IMG/VR virus record: IMGVR_UViG_3300009181_000072
Coordinates: 1-64,000 of that record
Reading direction: 5' to 3' (one strand)
DNA: 64,000 bases
Origin: a virus
A program made the translations under genes and the position numbers. The notes beneath the pieces are model-generated. The model had not been told where the DNA came from. It saw only the letters and a list, made by a program, of their open reading frames with translations, and did no database searches. Below, in pieces: positions 8,695 through 18,397 of the stretch (positions are counted from its first letter, which is position 1; every line of letters starts with the position of its first letter).

Positions 8695-9984
8695 ATGACC
8701 AAACAACTTGCATCAAACACTTTCTGCGCTGTACCCTGGGTTGGTATGGCTACTAAACCAAATGGCACAGCCAGAGTCTGCTGCTTAATGTACAGCCACG
8801 AAAATCAAGGGATAGTGTCAGACGATGATAACAATCCTTACAACTTTAGAGATGCTGACTTTGATCAGGTACGCAACGGCGATACATTTAGAGAAATCAG
8901 ATTGGCATTGCTAAATGGTGTAAAACATCCATTGTGCAACACTTGCTGGATAAAAGAAGACGCCGGATCTAACAGTCGCCGCCTGCAAACCAACCGTATC
9001 TATAAAGATGAGTTTACACTCGATGCCGCTAAACAACATACAGATATCAACGGTCGAACTGATTGGCAACCCAGTTACTGGGATCTGAGATTTGGAAATC
9101 TCTGTAATCTAAAATGTGTGATGTGCCACCCAAGTAGTAGCAGCCAATGGTATGATGACTATGTCATGTTATACAACGCTGAACAGTACACTGATGGCGG
9201 CGCTGTTATCAAACTGACAAAAAAAGCTAACGGAAAATATGATGCAGGCGGTGCATATGATTGGTGGAAATCTGAACAGTTTTGGAAAACTTTAGAGACT
9301 AAGATACCGTATATGAAGCAGATTTATTTGGTCGGCGGCGAACCAATGCTCATAGAACCTCATTACGAGTTCTTACAGAAGATAATAGATGCCGGTCGTG
9401 CAGCCGATATAGTGTTAGAATACGATACTAACATGACTGCTTTACATGTTCGATCATTTGATCTATGGAAGCATTTTAAAACTATTATACTTAGGACTAG
9501 TTTAGAAGACCATAGTATCCAGAACGATTATATACGGTATCCGTCCAAATGGCATGCTATTGAGAAAAATCTAGACACTATAAGATCTTGGAACGTGTCT
9601 AACATACAATGTTCTAGTTCGACAACCTGGCAGATACTGAACAGTTTCACAATTACCAATCTGCTGGATTATTTTGACAAGACAGATACAGAATATCACG
9701 TGCGTATACTTAATTCGCCGCACTGGTATGATGTCAAGATATTGCCAACACAGCTAAAAGCTTTGCTTATTGAGAAATATACCGCGTGGGCAGGTAGTAA
9801 CGACAAACGGCAAAAGAAAATAGCAGTGCTAATAAGCTACTTAAACTCGCATATGGAAACGTATGACGAATCAGCACTTAAACGTTTTATTGCCCTGACA
9901 GATAGACTAGACAAATCTAGAAACACCAACTGGAAAACAGTATTTCCAGAACTGTATGCTGGCTTAAAATATCTATACGACTGA
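8695..9984 (+). CDS. Radical SAM protein with N-terminal twitch domain (island copy 1)
   Basis: A 429-residue predicted radical SAM enzyme. The N-terminal domain (residues about 9-100) carries FCAVPW, then CC and CNTCW, the pattern of the N-terminal twitch type (a shortened SPASM fold with an auxiliary Fe-S site). The radical SAM core has CNLKCVMC (Cys137, 141, 144) for the 4Fe-4S cluster and the SAM-binding GGEP (VGGEPML). The family generates a 5-deoxyadenosyl radical, often to modify peptides or sugars, but the substrate here is unknown. First gene of the plus-strand island run. It has no classical ribosome site. A CTAAAATA word lies 7 nt upstream, resembling a late promoter with one extra A. 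Confidence 0.85.
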   Translation: MTKQLASNTFCAVPWVGMATKPNGTARVCCLMYSHENQGIVSDDDNNPYNFRDADFDQVRNGDTFREIRLALLNGVKHPLCNTCWIKEDAGSNSRRLQTNRIYKDEFTLDAAKQHTDINGRTDWQPSYWDLRFGNLCNLKCVMCHPSSSSQWYDDYVMLYNAEQYTDGGAVIKLTKKANGKYDAGGAYDWWKSEQFWKTLETKIPYMKQIYLVGGEPMLIEPHYEFLQKIIDAGRAADIVLEYDTNMTALHVRSFDLWKHFKTIILRTSLEDHSIQNDYIRYPSKWHAIEKNLDTIRSWNVSNIQCSSSTTWQILNSFTITNLLDYFDKTDTEYHVRILNSPHWYDVKILPTQLKALLIEKYTAWAGSNDKRQKKIAVLISYLNSHMETYDESALKRFIALTDRLDKSRNTNWKTVFPELYAGLKYLYD

Positions 9985-10016
9985 TAATATTATTGTTTGT
10001 AGAGTGAGGAAATTAA

Positions 10017-11267
10017 ATGGATACGGTTAACAAGTCGTCACTAGATAGCAATTCTAAAGTTGTAAATTGGCTGCTCGGTAATAATTTTTGTGCGATGCCG
10101 TTTGTGCATGCTGCTATAGAATCAAATGGTGATGTTAGAGCATGCTGCATGGCAGATCAATTAGAAGATAACGACGGCAATAGATTGAACATTAATGACC
10201 TATCGTTAACAGATGTATTAGAACATCCGGTATACGTTAAATTCAGAGAATCATTTACTAATAACCAGCAACATCCGTCGTGTGCTGCTTGTTGGAAATC
10301 TAATGATATATTTTCACCTAGGATAAAATTTAGTGCTGTACCGGCGTTGGATAATTACATGCAAAGTGTAATGTCTGGTGGTAAATTAGATTCCAATCTG
10401 TTAAAATTAGAAGTGAAAGCTGGTAATAGATGCAATCTAAAATGTAGGATATGCGGTCTGATAAACAGTTCTCAATGGTTAAAAGAAACTTACGATTATA
10501 ATGTACAGCATGGTATTACTGTGTTACCTTTTAAAGAAAGTGACGAATATAAATATAATCAACAATGTAAATGGATAGACTCTGACAAGTTTTGGACAGA
10601 CACCCAAAGCTTAAACGATATTCGTGTTGTACACATGATGGGCGGTGAGCCGATGATGATACCAGAACACAAGATATTATTACAGAAACTGCTAGAGTTA
10701 AAACATTTTAGTGAGATACAAGTATGGTACAATACTAATGCTACCTATGTACCAGATCAAGAGCTTGTTGATATACTCAGCCAATTTAAACAAGTATCAA
10801 TGTCGTTAAGTATCGACGACATCGGTGAACGATTTGAATATCAACGCAAGAATGGTAGCTGGGATACAGTAAACACTGTTCTAGATTTCTTTGAAACTAA
10901 AAAAGATGTATGGCACGTTGGTATCGATCCGGCAATTAGTATTTTTAATATCATGTATCTAGATGATCTTGTAGAATATTTCACGAGTCGAGGATTTGGT
11001 GTATTTGATAATCATTTTGTTGATAGTTTGTGGAGCATACGAGCTATTTCTACAGATGCAAAACAAGAGATAATGCAACATTACCAATCTGCTAAACATA
11101 AAGATCATCACACTATAAAAACTGCATTAGAATATATGCAAACTAACGAGCATACAGACGTTACTGCATCTAATCGCAATGAACGAATTCAATTTTTTGA
11201 TAAAACTAGGAATGAGTCGTTCGCTACGACATTTCCAGCGATGGCAAGGATTATGAACTATGAATAA
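10017..11267 (+). CDS. Radical SAM protein with N-terminal twitch domain (island copy 2)
   Basis: A 416-residue paralogue of copy 1. The N-terminal domain has FCAMPF, ACC and CAACW. The radical SAM core has CNLKCRIC (Cys139, 143, 146), followed by SSQWLKE, and MGGEPMM for SAM binding. Compared with the other copies the Cys set is complete. The start at 10017 has an AGGA ribosome site (GTGAGGAAATTAA). The stop overlaps the next start by 8 nt, so translation is probably coupled. Base composition is AT-richer than in copies 5 and 9, which may point to different origins. Function unknown beyond the enzyme class. Confidence 0.85.
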   Translation: MDTVNKSSLDSNSKVVNWLLGNNFCAMPFVHAAIESNGDVRACCMADQLEDNDGNRLNINDLSLTDVLEHPVYVKFRESFTNNQQHPSCAACWKSNDIFSPRIKFSAVPALDNYMQSVMSGGKLDSNLLKLEVKAGNRCNLKCRICGLINSSQWLKETYDYNVQHGITVLPFKESDEYKYNQQCKWIDSDKFWTDTQSLNDIRVVHMMGGEPMMIPEHKILLQKLLELKHFSEIQVWYNTNATYVPDQELVDILSQFKQVSMSLSIDDIGERFEYQRKNGSWDTVNTVLDFFETKKDVWHVGIDPAISIFNIMYLDDLVEYFTSRGFGVFDNHFVDSLWSIRAISTDAKQEIMQHYQSAKHKDHHTIKTALEYMQTNEHTDVTASNRNERIQFFDKTRNESFATTFPAMARIMNYE

Positions 11268-12936
11268 TAAAAAACTTAGCCCGACTATATGCATGATGCC
11301 ATTTGCTAGCATTAATATCCATGCTACTGGCAAAATCGTTAGGTGCCAGATGAGCGAAGATGAAATGGGTGATGTTGTAAACGGGTCAATAGTAAAGCAG
11401 TGGGAAAATGAAGCATTCCAAGAGTTGCGACAAGATCAGATAGACGGCAATTGGAATCGAGGCTGTACAAATTGTCTGCGTAAAGAATCTGATGGTATCA
11501 AGAGCAAGCGATTGCACTGGCAATCTTTAGCTGTTGCTAAGGAATTTTGGGATACAAAAGATTTCAAATCTAGTATAGTTAAAAATGACATATTACATAT
11601 GGATATAGCGTTCAATAACTTATGTAATTTCAAATGTAGGATGTGTTCGTCTGCATACTCAAATGCTTGGATCTCAGATGAGAAAAAGCTCAAAGATGCA
11701 GGCTTAGCTGGCGGAAGTAGCGGAAGTCAGCTACCGAAACTTGCTACTACATACAATCGAGAAAAAAATCAGGTAACAACTGAGCAGTTGACGGAATTGT
11801 TAGATAATGCGCCTAACTTGCAACGTGTTGAGATACTAGGCGGCGAACCGTTCCTTGTGCCAGAATTTATGACATTTTTAGATGAGATGCGCAGTCGCGG
11901 TATCCATAAAAATGTAGAATTGATGGTCACCACAAATGGTAGTCTGATAACAGAAGAAAAGCTAGACAAACTATTGGGTTTTAAATACGTAAATATTAAT
12001 TTTAGTTTAGATGCAACAGGGGACCTATTCTCATACATGCGATCTGCTGGATTATTTACGTTTGAACAAATAGATAAACAACTTGATCTAGTTTTAGCAT
12101 GGACTAAGAAAGCAACTGCTACCGGATATGGTATATACAAGGTTAACATAAATGGTGCTTATCAGATCTATAATATGTTAAATATCAAAGATTTCATCGA
12201 ATACATCATAATGAAATTTAACTGGTATGAAACACCCCCTATTGAAAATAGTAAGTATCGGCATAGTTTCGAACATCGCATAGTTCTCAATGATACACTT
12301 TCTGCAAAAAGTGCACCTATTAATCTCAAGTTAGAAAGCAATACACAGATAGATTGGTTGATATCTAAATATCCGTTTTTATTAGACATATCTGAAAAAA
12401 GCTACATATTAGATATCAAGAAGACCTGTAATCAATACCATGATTCAAAAGATACTGATAGTATTCAGTTTGTTAAATTTACTAGAGAACTAGATAACAT
12501 ACGCGGTGTATCAATTGATGATGTGGCGCCGGACGTCATTAAACATTTTTTGCATATAACCGACGATGATTGGCTTTCATATCATCTAGAGTTACAGTCT
12601 CGTCCAACAATCACAGCAGGCTCGTCTGCTATTCCGCATTTCAAAAACTGGCGAACGCTGTATATAAGAAATCTATATCGTGCACTGCACGAGAACAACG
12701 TGTTTACACTACTCTCAATTGAATACGATAAAGATATGCCATACGATGATGCATATTATGTTAGCAAGATATTAGAAGTTCGTTACTCTATATCAATGAT
12801 AAGCAAAGATGACAACAACGATATCCGCCATACTATAAAAACACTGTTTGATAGTGAATTTTATCGTATGTATTATATGATACCAGACAAGTTACAAGCA
12901 CTAGCAGACATGCTGGGTAAGAAAATACTAGAATGA
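11260..12936 (+). CDS. Long radical SAM protein with variant twitch domain and C-terminal extension (island copy 3)
   Basis: At 558 residues this is the longest member of the family here. The core is complete: CNFKCRMC (Cys122, 126, 129) and GGEPFLVPE. The N-terminal domain has ICMMPF and CTNC. Where the other copies have a CC pair it has a single Cys (VRCQMSE), so the auxiliary cluster may have an altered ligand set. About 120 extra residues at the C-terminus (after about residue 440) have no counterpart in the paralogues and no recognised fold. They may bind a substrate or partner. It overlaps copy 2 by 8 nt and copy 4 by 4 nt. Confidence 0.82.
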   Translation: MNNKKLSPTICMMPFASINIHATGKIVRCQMSEDEMGDVVNGSIVKQWENEAFQELRQDQIDGNWNRGCTNCLRKESDGIKSKRLHWQSLAVAKEFWDTKDFKSSIVKNDILHMDIAFNNLCNFKCRMCSSAYSNAWISDEKKLKDAGLAGGSSGSQLPKLATTYNREKNQVTTEQLTELLDNAPNLQRVEILGGEPFLVPEFMTFLDEMRSRGIHKNVELMVTTNGSLITEEKLDKLLGFKYVNINFSLDATGDLFSYMRSAGLFTFEQIDKQLDLVLAWTKKATATGYGIYKVNINGAYQIYNMLNIKDFIEYIIMKFNWYETPPIENSKYRHSFEHRIVLNDTLSAKSAPINLKLESNTQIDWLISKYPFLLDISEKSYILDIKKTCNQYHDSKDTDSIQFVKFTRELDNIRGVSIDDVAPDVIKHFLHITDDDWLSYHLELQSRPTITAGSSAIPHFKNWRTLYIRNLYRALHENNVFTLLSIEYDKDMPYDDAYYVSKILEVRYSISMISKDDNNDIRHTIKTLFDSEFYRMYYMIPDKLQALADMLGKKILE

Positions 12937-14093
12937 ATAAAAACAATTTTTGTCATATGCCGTGGCATGGTATCGCTATAGCTGCCAATGGCAATGTAAA
13001 ACCGTGCTGTCAATATTCGCATGGTGTAGATCAAGTTGGTTCCGATACTGATATTACAGCTGCCTATAATAATGATCAAATGAAGCGTATCAGGTCTCAA
13101 TTCTTGCAGGGTGAATCGCCTAGCGGTTGCAATAGCTGTTGGCAGCGCGAACAGCAGATAGGTACAAGCCGGCGTATATGGTTTGATGAAAAGTTTGGTC
13201 GATACATACCAACTGGCTACAAATATACTGAAAACGTTACCGATCCAGTATGGATTCAAGCAGACATAAACTTCTCAAACGTCTGTAATCTCAAGTGCAG
13301 GATGTGTGGCAGTTGGGCTAGCAACCAATGGTTTGACGAAGAACTGCGTTTGGCAAATATTGATTCTAAGTTTATGAAAAACAAGAATCCGGTGCCGCTA
13401 ATACAGCACGATCTTGCACAATTACAGAGCATGCTGCCGCACATACAACACATGCGTCGCATTGATTTTAAAGGCGGAGAACCGATGCTTGCAAAATATC
13501 ATAATCAGTTTTTGGATTGGCTTATAGATAAAGGCCACAACAAATCTATCACTCTGCAATATACTACAAATGGCACAGTTATCAATCCGGGTATAGTAGA
13601 TAGACTGTCTAGATTTGAGAATGTTAGGATAATGTTCAGCGTAGAAGGTACTGGATCGCTATATCAGTATATCAGAGGCGGCGCTCATAGTTTAGACGAA
13701 GTTGTCAATAACATATTCAAATATGATCAACTAGATAACGTGTTGATAGGATTCAATGTCACGATACAAGCATACAACATATTAAATCTACGAGAGTTGC
13801 ACACGTTCTTACATGCGTTGCCACTTAAACACGGTAGTGCAATCGGTGCATTTACTACCATATGTAACAACCCAGATTATCTCAGTCCGTTTGTTGTACC
13901 AGACGACTTGCGAGATCTAGCAGTTGATAGGTTAGACGGTATTACAGAGTTACACCATTTATCGAATCAATTACAGAAGCGTGTGTGGGATGCAAGTAAG
14001 TGGCAAACATTTGTAGAATATACTCAACATCTCGACAAGTGGCGCAACGAACGCATCGTAGATCATGCTGCAGAATTTGCCAAGTTCTTCTAA
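12933..14093 (+). CDS. Radical SAM protein with N-terminal twitch domain (island copy 4)
   Basis: A 386-residue enzyme with FCHMPW, PCC and CNSCW in the N-terminal domain, CNLKCRMC (Cys118, 122, 125), SNQWFDEE and KGGEPMLAK in the core. It begins within an ATGA overlap with copy 3, which suggests translational coupling. It ends 105 nt before the next gene, the largest gap in the plus-strand run. That gap contains only a 10-codon open frame. All cofactor residues are present. Substrate unknown. Confidence 0.85.
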   Translation: MNKNNFCHMPWHGIAIAANGNVKPCCQYSHGVDQVGSDTDITAAYNNDQMKRIRSQFLQGESPSGCNSCWQREQQIGTSRRIWFDEKFGRYIPTGYKYTENVTDPVWIQADINFSNVCNLKCRMCGSWASNQWFDEELRLANIDSKFMKNKNPVPLIQHDLAQLQSMLPHIQHMRRIDFKGGEPMLAKYHNQFLDWLIDKGHNKSITLQYTTNGTVINPGIVDRLSRFENVRIMFSVEGTGSLYQYIRGGAHSLDEVVNNIFKYDQLDNVLIGFNVTIQAYNILNLRELHTFLHALPLKHGSAIGAFTTICNNPDYLSPFVVPDDLRDLAVDRLDGITELHHLSNQLQKRVWDASKWQTFVEYTQHLDKWRNERIVDHAAEFAKFF

Positions 14094-14198
14094 ATAATGA
14101 AACTACTTGCACAGTGCGCACTGAGATAAGTTGAACAAAAGTGTAGACGGTGATAAAATAGTATTAATGGCCAAATAATAGATGGGGTATAAATCACA

Positions 14199-15590
14199 GT
14201 GAGATACTTTGAGAAACTACAGGATCGCAGATTAGGTATCGGCTGGTTAGATATATTTGATCGTGTCAACGACGATTTCATAAAATCTGTAACACAAAAT
14301 CTAACCAGTTACTGGGTAGGAGAATCGTCTGTTTTTTGGCAGATACCAAACTCTTATGGTCCTAGCGTAGATGTGCTATTAAACGATGCAGCTGACACTG
14401 ATTTAAAGTGGCTGATAATCTGTGCACCCGGCCTGACATTTGTCAGAGATGGTAACTTTTTCCAAATACTATCAACTATGATAGACGGCTTGTCTAATAC
14501 TGCACTAATGGGACATGTGCTGGATACGGGCGATCAGTATTATCAATTGCACCATCAAACCTTGCTTGTAAATCTAGATTGGTATAGAACACATAACAGA
14601 CCAGAATTTGGTAAAACAGACGACCTTGCATGGGAAACAATAGAACCTCTCCGTAGCGAAGAAAGTTTCCACGACGGATATACACCAATCTGGGTGAAAA
14701 ACGGCAACACATCTCGGAATTATACCGGAAAAAAACCAGGATGGAATTTGATTAAATCTGCACTTGAATCTGGATACGATGTTAAACCATTTAACAAAGA
14801 CCTTAGATTAAGCAAGTACTATTATTACCCAGATGTTGAAGGCGACTGGCCTACTAAGTTAGGTCCAATGAGTTACGATTTGCAGACAACTGTTCACTTC
14901 GTTTCAAATACAGAATCAGTCATTTATGTTCCCGACGAACACGTTGGAACTTTTGACATATGCATGTTCCCAGCAGGAGGTATTAATGCAATTCTAATAC
15001 CCTGGATGCTGCGCATGAAAACAAATACTACTGTTATGATAAACGATATCAGTCCATTGGCGCTGGACATGGCAGGTAAATTAGTTGCAAATTATCGAGG
15101 CGGATCGCTAAACGAATTCTTAAACAACAGCTACATATGGCCTAGAGATTCTCAATTTTTTAGAGGATTTTACCGTGCATCTGATCTGAACGAAATATCT
15201 GCAATGCAAGAAATAATTGATGCAGAAATGAAAAACGGTCTTGGAGAATGGATAGATACGGTTATGCCAACCTTAACCTACCATTTCAATTGTGCAAATG
15301 TATTTGATGAAAATGACTGGTGGGCATTTTCGCAAGGGGTGCATAGCAAACGCAAAGTGTACGTGAACCTGAGTAATATATGGCATTATTTGCCAACAAC
15401 AATGATTTTCAGCTTGAAGAATCGCATGAAGATGCATGATAAAATGATGACTAGATTATCTCAATTAGATGCAGATATACAGCTGCACTATGTACACCCG
15501 ACGTTAAAAAATATGATGTATGTTGCACCAATTGATGCACTGGCTGTACCTATCAATCATAAATTTAAGGTGTTACCATGGAACAACTAA
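14199..15590 (+). CDS. Unknown transferase-like protein, possibly two-domain
   Basis: A 463-residue protein read from a GTG with a GATGGGG site 11 nt upstream. The first half has LKWLIICAPGLTF and MGHVLDTGDQYYQLHHQ, then LVNLDWYR, reminiscent of a GT-A glycosyltransferase-like acceptor region. The second half has FDICMFPAGGINAILIPW followed about 20 residues later by VMINDISPLALDMA, which resembles a Rossmann, SAM-methyltransferase-like nucleotide site. I do not recognise the family, so both are suggestions. It is not a radical SAM protein, although embedded in that run. It overlaps the 2-oxoglutarate oxygenase gene by 13 nt, linking the two. Confidence 0.6.
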   Translation: MRYFEKLQDRRLGIGWLDIFDRVNDDFIKSVTQNLTSYWVGESSVFWQIPNSYGPSVDVLLNDAADTDLKWLIICAPGLTFVRDGNFFQILSTMIDGLSNTALMGHVLDTGDQYYQLHHQTLLVNLDWYRTHNRPEFGKTDDLAWETIEPLRSEESFHDGYTPIWVKNGNTSRNYTGKKPGWNLIKSALESGYDVKPFNKDLRLSKYYYYPDVEGDWPTKLGPMSYDLQTTVHFVSNTESVIYVPDEHVGTFDICMFPAGGINAILIPWMLRMKTNTTVMINDISPLALDMAGKLVANYRGGSLNEFLNNSYIWPRDSQFFRGFYRASDLNEISAMQEIIDAEMKNGLGEWIDTVMPTLTYHFNCANVFDENDWWAFSQGVHSKRKVYVNLSNIWHYLPTTMIFSLKNRMKMHDKMMTRLSQLDADIQLHYVHPTLKNMMYVAPIDALAVPINHKFKVLPWNN

Positions 15591-16324
15591 TGCCATTTGT
15601 AGATCGCTGTATGGAATTTACGCATTATCAATGCTTAAATTCTAGACCTGATAAATTCAAAGAATGGCGCAATGATAATGCATTGAAAGTAGAGTATTGC
15701 CAGTGGGTGATGCATCATAGTAACTGTCCGAGCTTAAAGTTAGATATCCCTGTACCGCACGAAGGAATGCTGCGCGAAGTTCTGGCACAATCGCATAAAT
15801 TTGTAAAGCATCGCGGCGAAGAAAATCCTGGTTGGTACAGCATGGCTATACACGGACAAGACGTGCACCTCACTCAGCCAAAGGAGTATTATGTAAACGT
15901 TGAAAAGTTGTTTACGACAGATGATTTGCCAGACTATAAATGGACCGAACTAGCTGATCACTGCCCGGTTACCAAGGCATGGTTACAAGATCAATGGCCG
16001 TTCAAGAAGTTTCAACGAGTACGCTTCATGCTGCTAGAACCTGGCGGGTATATTACTCCGCATTTTGACTACGACAAGCGCAGCATGGCAGCATTTAATC
16101 TTGCCATAAGCAATCCACCAGGTGTTGAATTCGCTATGGAGGATGCAGGGCTTATACCTTGGCAACCAGGCGAAGTGCGGGCTATTGACATAGGTAGGCA
16201 TCATGCAGTGCGGCACACTGGCACAGAGCCTCGCATCCATATGATCATACACGGTCTATGGGGCGACGGATTTGAAGAGATGATATGCCGTAGCTTTGAC
16301 CAACTGTTGGAAACTCTTAAATGA
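15578..16324 (+). CDS. Aspartyl/asparaginyl beta-hydroxylase-like 2-oxoglutarate oxygenase (island oxygenase 1)
   Basis: A 248-residue predicted Fe(II)/2-oxoglutarate dioxygenase. The metal triad is visible: H162-x-D164 in PHFDYD and a distal His (H209 or H213) in RHHAVRHTG. The 2-oxoglutarate-binding Arg is probably R219 in EPRIHMIIHG. Known relatives hydroxylate Asp or Asn in proteins, but small-molecule substrates are also possible. Its LNLAISNPPG segment parallels IPIITNPG in the two other oxygenases of the island, so the three appear paralogous. It overlaps its neighbours on both sides (13 nt and an ATGA), so it is expressed with the radical SAM enzymes. Confidence 0.82.
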   Translation: MEQLMPFVDRCMEFTHYQCLNSRPDKFKEWRNDNALKVEYCQWVMHHSNCPSLKLDIPVPHEGMLREVLAQSHKFVKHRGEENPGWYSMAIHGQDVHLTQPKEYYVNVEKLFTTDDLPDYKWTELADHCPVTKAWLQDQWPFKKFQRVRFMLLEPGGYITPHFDYDKRSMAAFNLAISNPPGVEFAMEDAGLIPWQPGEVRAIDIGRHHAVRHTGTEPRIHMIIHGLWGDGFEEMICRSFDQLLETLK

Positions 16325-17484
16325 GTAACACGTTTTGTGTGTTACCTTGGATGCATTTAGCAACCAACGCAAGCGGGCAGCTTCGTGTGTGTTGTAACAG
16401 CACGCCTGGTAAGAATCTGATATTGCGCGACGACGGCACCGCATATCGTGTTAACGATAAAGACATCGAGCATGCGTGGGAAAGCAAGACCCTGCGCGAT
16501 CTACGAACTCAAATGTTGAACGGTACTAAAGCTGAAATATGCGAACGTTGCTGGCGAGAAGAAGATGCTGGCATTAGATCTGCACGGCAAGGGTGGAATC
16601 AAGCTTGGACTGTTGACAATCCTACAGTTGATTCTCCAATGCAAGTCAAATATGTAGATTTAAGATTGGGTAACTTGTGCAACTTGAAATGCCGCATGTG
16701 CAATCCATATGCTAGCAATCAATGGGTTGACGAGTGGGGATTAATTGCTGATGCGTTAAGCACTGATGAGCATGCTAGATTAAGTAGCATGGACTGGCCA
16801 AATGATCCGCAAGTCTGGAATAATCTTGCATTGTTTAGCAACACGATAGAAGAGATATACCTCACTGGCGGCGAACCGACGTTAGCCAAGGCACAATATG
16901 ACCTTTTTGACCGTTTGATTGAATTGGATGTTGCCAAAAAGATAACATTAAAATATAACACTAATCTAACAAACATACCACAGCGTATGATTGATTATTG
17001 GGAACACTTTAAACGCATAAAGATAAATGCTAGCATTGATGCATTTGGAGATCTCAATCGTTACATTCGTTATCCGGCAAACTGGAAAAGCATTGATAAA
17101 AATCTGCGCATCTTTTTAGAAATGCGATCTAGAAATAAGTGTACCTTGTCAGTGCACTGTACTGTGCAGATTTATAACATACTGCAGCTGCCAGAACTGA
17201 TAGATTACGTTGATAGCCTCGGTGATATACAGATATATTTTAACATACTGAATCATCCAGACTGTCTTAATATACGAGTGTTACCACTTGCACTCAAACA
17301 GCTCGTGTCAGATAGGCTACAAAAATACACACATAAACCTAAAGTTGATGGCATCATTAGTTATATGATGAGCGACGACTGGAACAATAAGTGGGATGAG
17401 TTTGTAAAGTATACCAAAGCTCTTGATTCAAGCCGCAGTGAAAACATAAGCACCTTGGTGCGAGAATTCAATGAGCTATACTGA
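16321..17484 (+). CDS. Radical SAM protein with N-terminal twitch domain (island copy 5)
   Basis: A 387-residue enzyme and the clearest family member. It has FCVLPWMH, RVCC and CERCWREEDAG in the N-terminal domain, CNLKCRMC (Cys120, 124, 127), SNQWVDEW, then LTGGEPTLAK. It starts in an ATGA overlap with the oxygenase gene and ends overlapping the next gene by 14 nt. This tight packing with a 2-oxoglutarate oxygenase is the best sign that the two enzyme classes act in the same pathway. Confidence 0.87.
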   Translation: MSNTFCVLPWMHLATNASGQLRVCCNSTPGKNLILRDDGTAYRVNDKDIEHAWESKTLRDLRTQMLNGTKAEICERCWREEDAGIRSARQGWNQAWTVDNPTVDSPMQVKYVDLRLGNLCNLKCRMCNPYASNQWVDEWGLIADALSTDEHARLSSMDWPNDPQVWNNLALFSNTIEEIYLTGGEPTLAKAQYDLFDRLIELDVAKKITLKYNTNLTNIPQRMIDYWEHFKRIKINASIDAFGDLNRYIRYPANWKSIDKNLRIFLEMRSRNKCTLSVHCTVQIYNILQLPELIDYVDSLGDIQIYFNILNHPDCLNIRVLPLALKQLVSDRLQKYTHKPKVDGIISYMMSDDWNNKWDEFVKYTKALDSSRSENISTLVREFNELY

Positions 17485-18397
17485 GGTACACAGCACTAAT
17501 CCCTACTTGACCGTAGATTGGATACTTGGTAATAGCTGTAATTATAATTGTACATATTGCAACGATGATCTCAAAAACGGGTTATCTAGTTGGCCAGAGC
17601 TTACACAAGCCTTGCGATTTTTGGATATGCTTGCTGCTACTAATCGCGATATCCTGCTAATACTGAGCGGCGGCGAGCCAACATTATGGCGAGATCTAAA
17701 TACGTTTGTTGAAGAAGCAAGAACTAGATCGGCTAGGGTTAAATTGATAACCAACGGATTTAGAAAGCCGTCCTATTGGGCTAACATATCTGCTAATCTA
17801 GATTCTGTTGTGTTCTCACTACACGTTGATCAAACGCCAAATATCCAACAATTCATTAGCAATTTCAATAGTGTAAACTTAGAAGATAAGACGGTACTAC
17901 TCTTGGCATGGCCGCAGAGCTGGGACAGGGTTGTAGACTTTTATTCTGCTGTAAAAACTGGGATGACTGGGGGTAGTCTGCAACTAAAGCCAGTTGATCG
18001 CCGCTGGCAAGGAGATTCTGCGGTCATAGATTATACAGATAGCCAACTTGAATGGTTAACTGGTAACAAGATTTATAGAGCTACTAAGTACAAAAGTGCA
18101 TACCATCCCAGCTATCTCATAGACGGTAACACACGAGAAGAGATAGATGCTCATACTATAATAGAAAAGAAAAACTTGTTTTACGGATGGCAGTGCAACA
18201 TAGGCATAGATAAGCTTACTATAAATCAACAAGGTGATATATGGGGCGGCACTTGCGGTGTAGGAGGGATGCTTGGTAATTTTAAAAGCATGGATCTAAA
18301 ATTGCCAACTACATCTCAAACATGTACCATGCAATACTGCAACTGCATGCCAGATCTCTTATTATCAAAACACATGGAACCTGAGGCTAGTAAATGA
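17471..18397 (+). CDS. Short radical SAM protein with C-terminal Cys-rich domain (island copy 6)
   Basis: A 308-residue radical SAM protein of a second type. The core starts near the N-terminus, with CNYNCTYC (Cys23, 27, 30) and LSGGEPTLW, and there is no N-terminal twitch domain. The C-terminal 80 residues carry GWQCNIG, a WGGTCG and a CTMQYCNC cluster, suggesting a SPASM/twitch-like auxiliary Fe-S domain. It shares this plan with the split gene that follows and with copy 10 (22516). Overlaps: 14 nt with the gene before and ATGA with the one after. Confidence 0.83.
   Translation: MSYTEVHSTNPYLTVDWILGNSCNYNCTYCNDDLKNGLSSWPELTQALRFLDMLAATNRDILLILSGGEPTLWRDLNTFVEEARTRSARVKLITNGFRKPSYWANISANLDSVVFSLHVDQTPNIQQFISNFNSVNLEDKTVLLLAWPQSWDRVVDFYSAVKTGMTGGSLQLKPVDRRWQGDSAVIDYTDSQLEWLTGNKIYRATKYKSAYHPSYLIDGNTREEIDAHTIIEKKNLFYGWQCNIGIDKLTINQQGDIWGGTCGVGGMLGNFKSMDLKLPTTSQTCTMQYCNCMPDLLLSKHMEPEASK

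Noticed and set aside
14098-14130. 10-codon frame (MKLLAQCALR) in the 105-nt gap as a RiPP precursor
   Set aside because: Too short, no ribosome site and no core pattern. Chance is the best explanation.
14189-14196. TATAAATC as a late promoter for the 14199 gene
   Set aside because: It ends 2 nt before the start codon, so the transcript would begin after it, and a ribosome site (GATGGGG) lies upstream of it.
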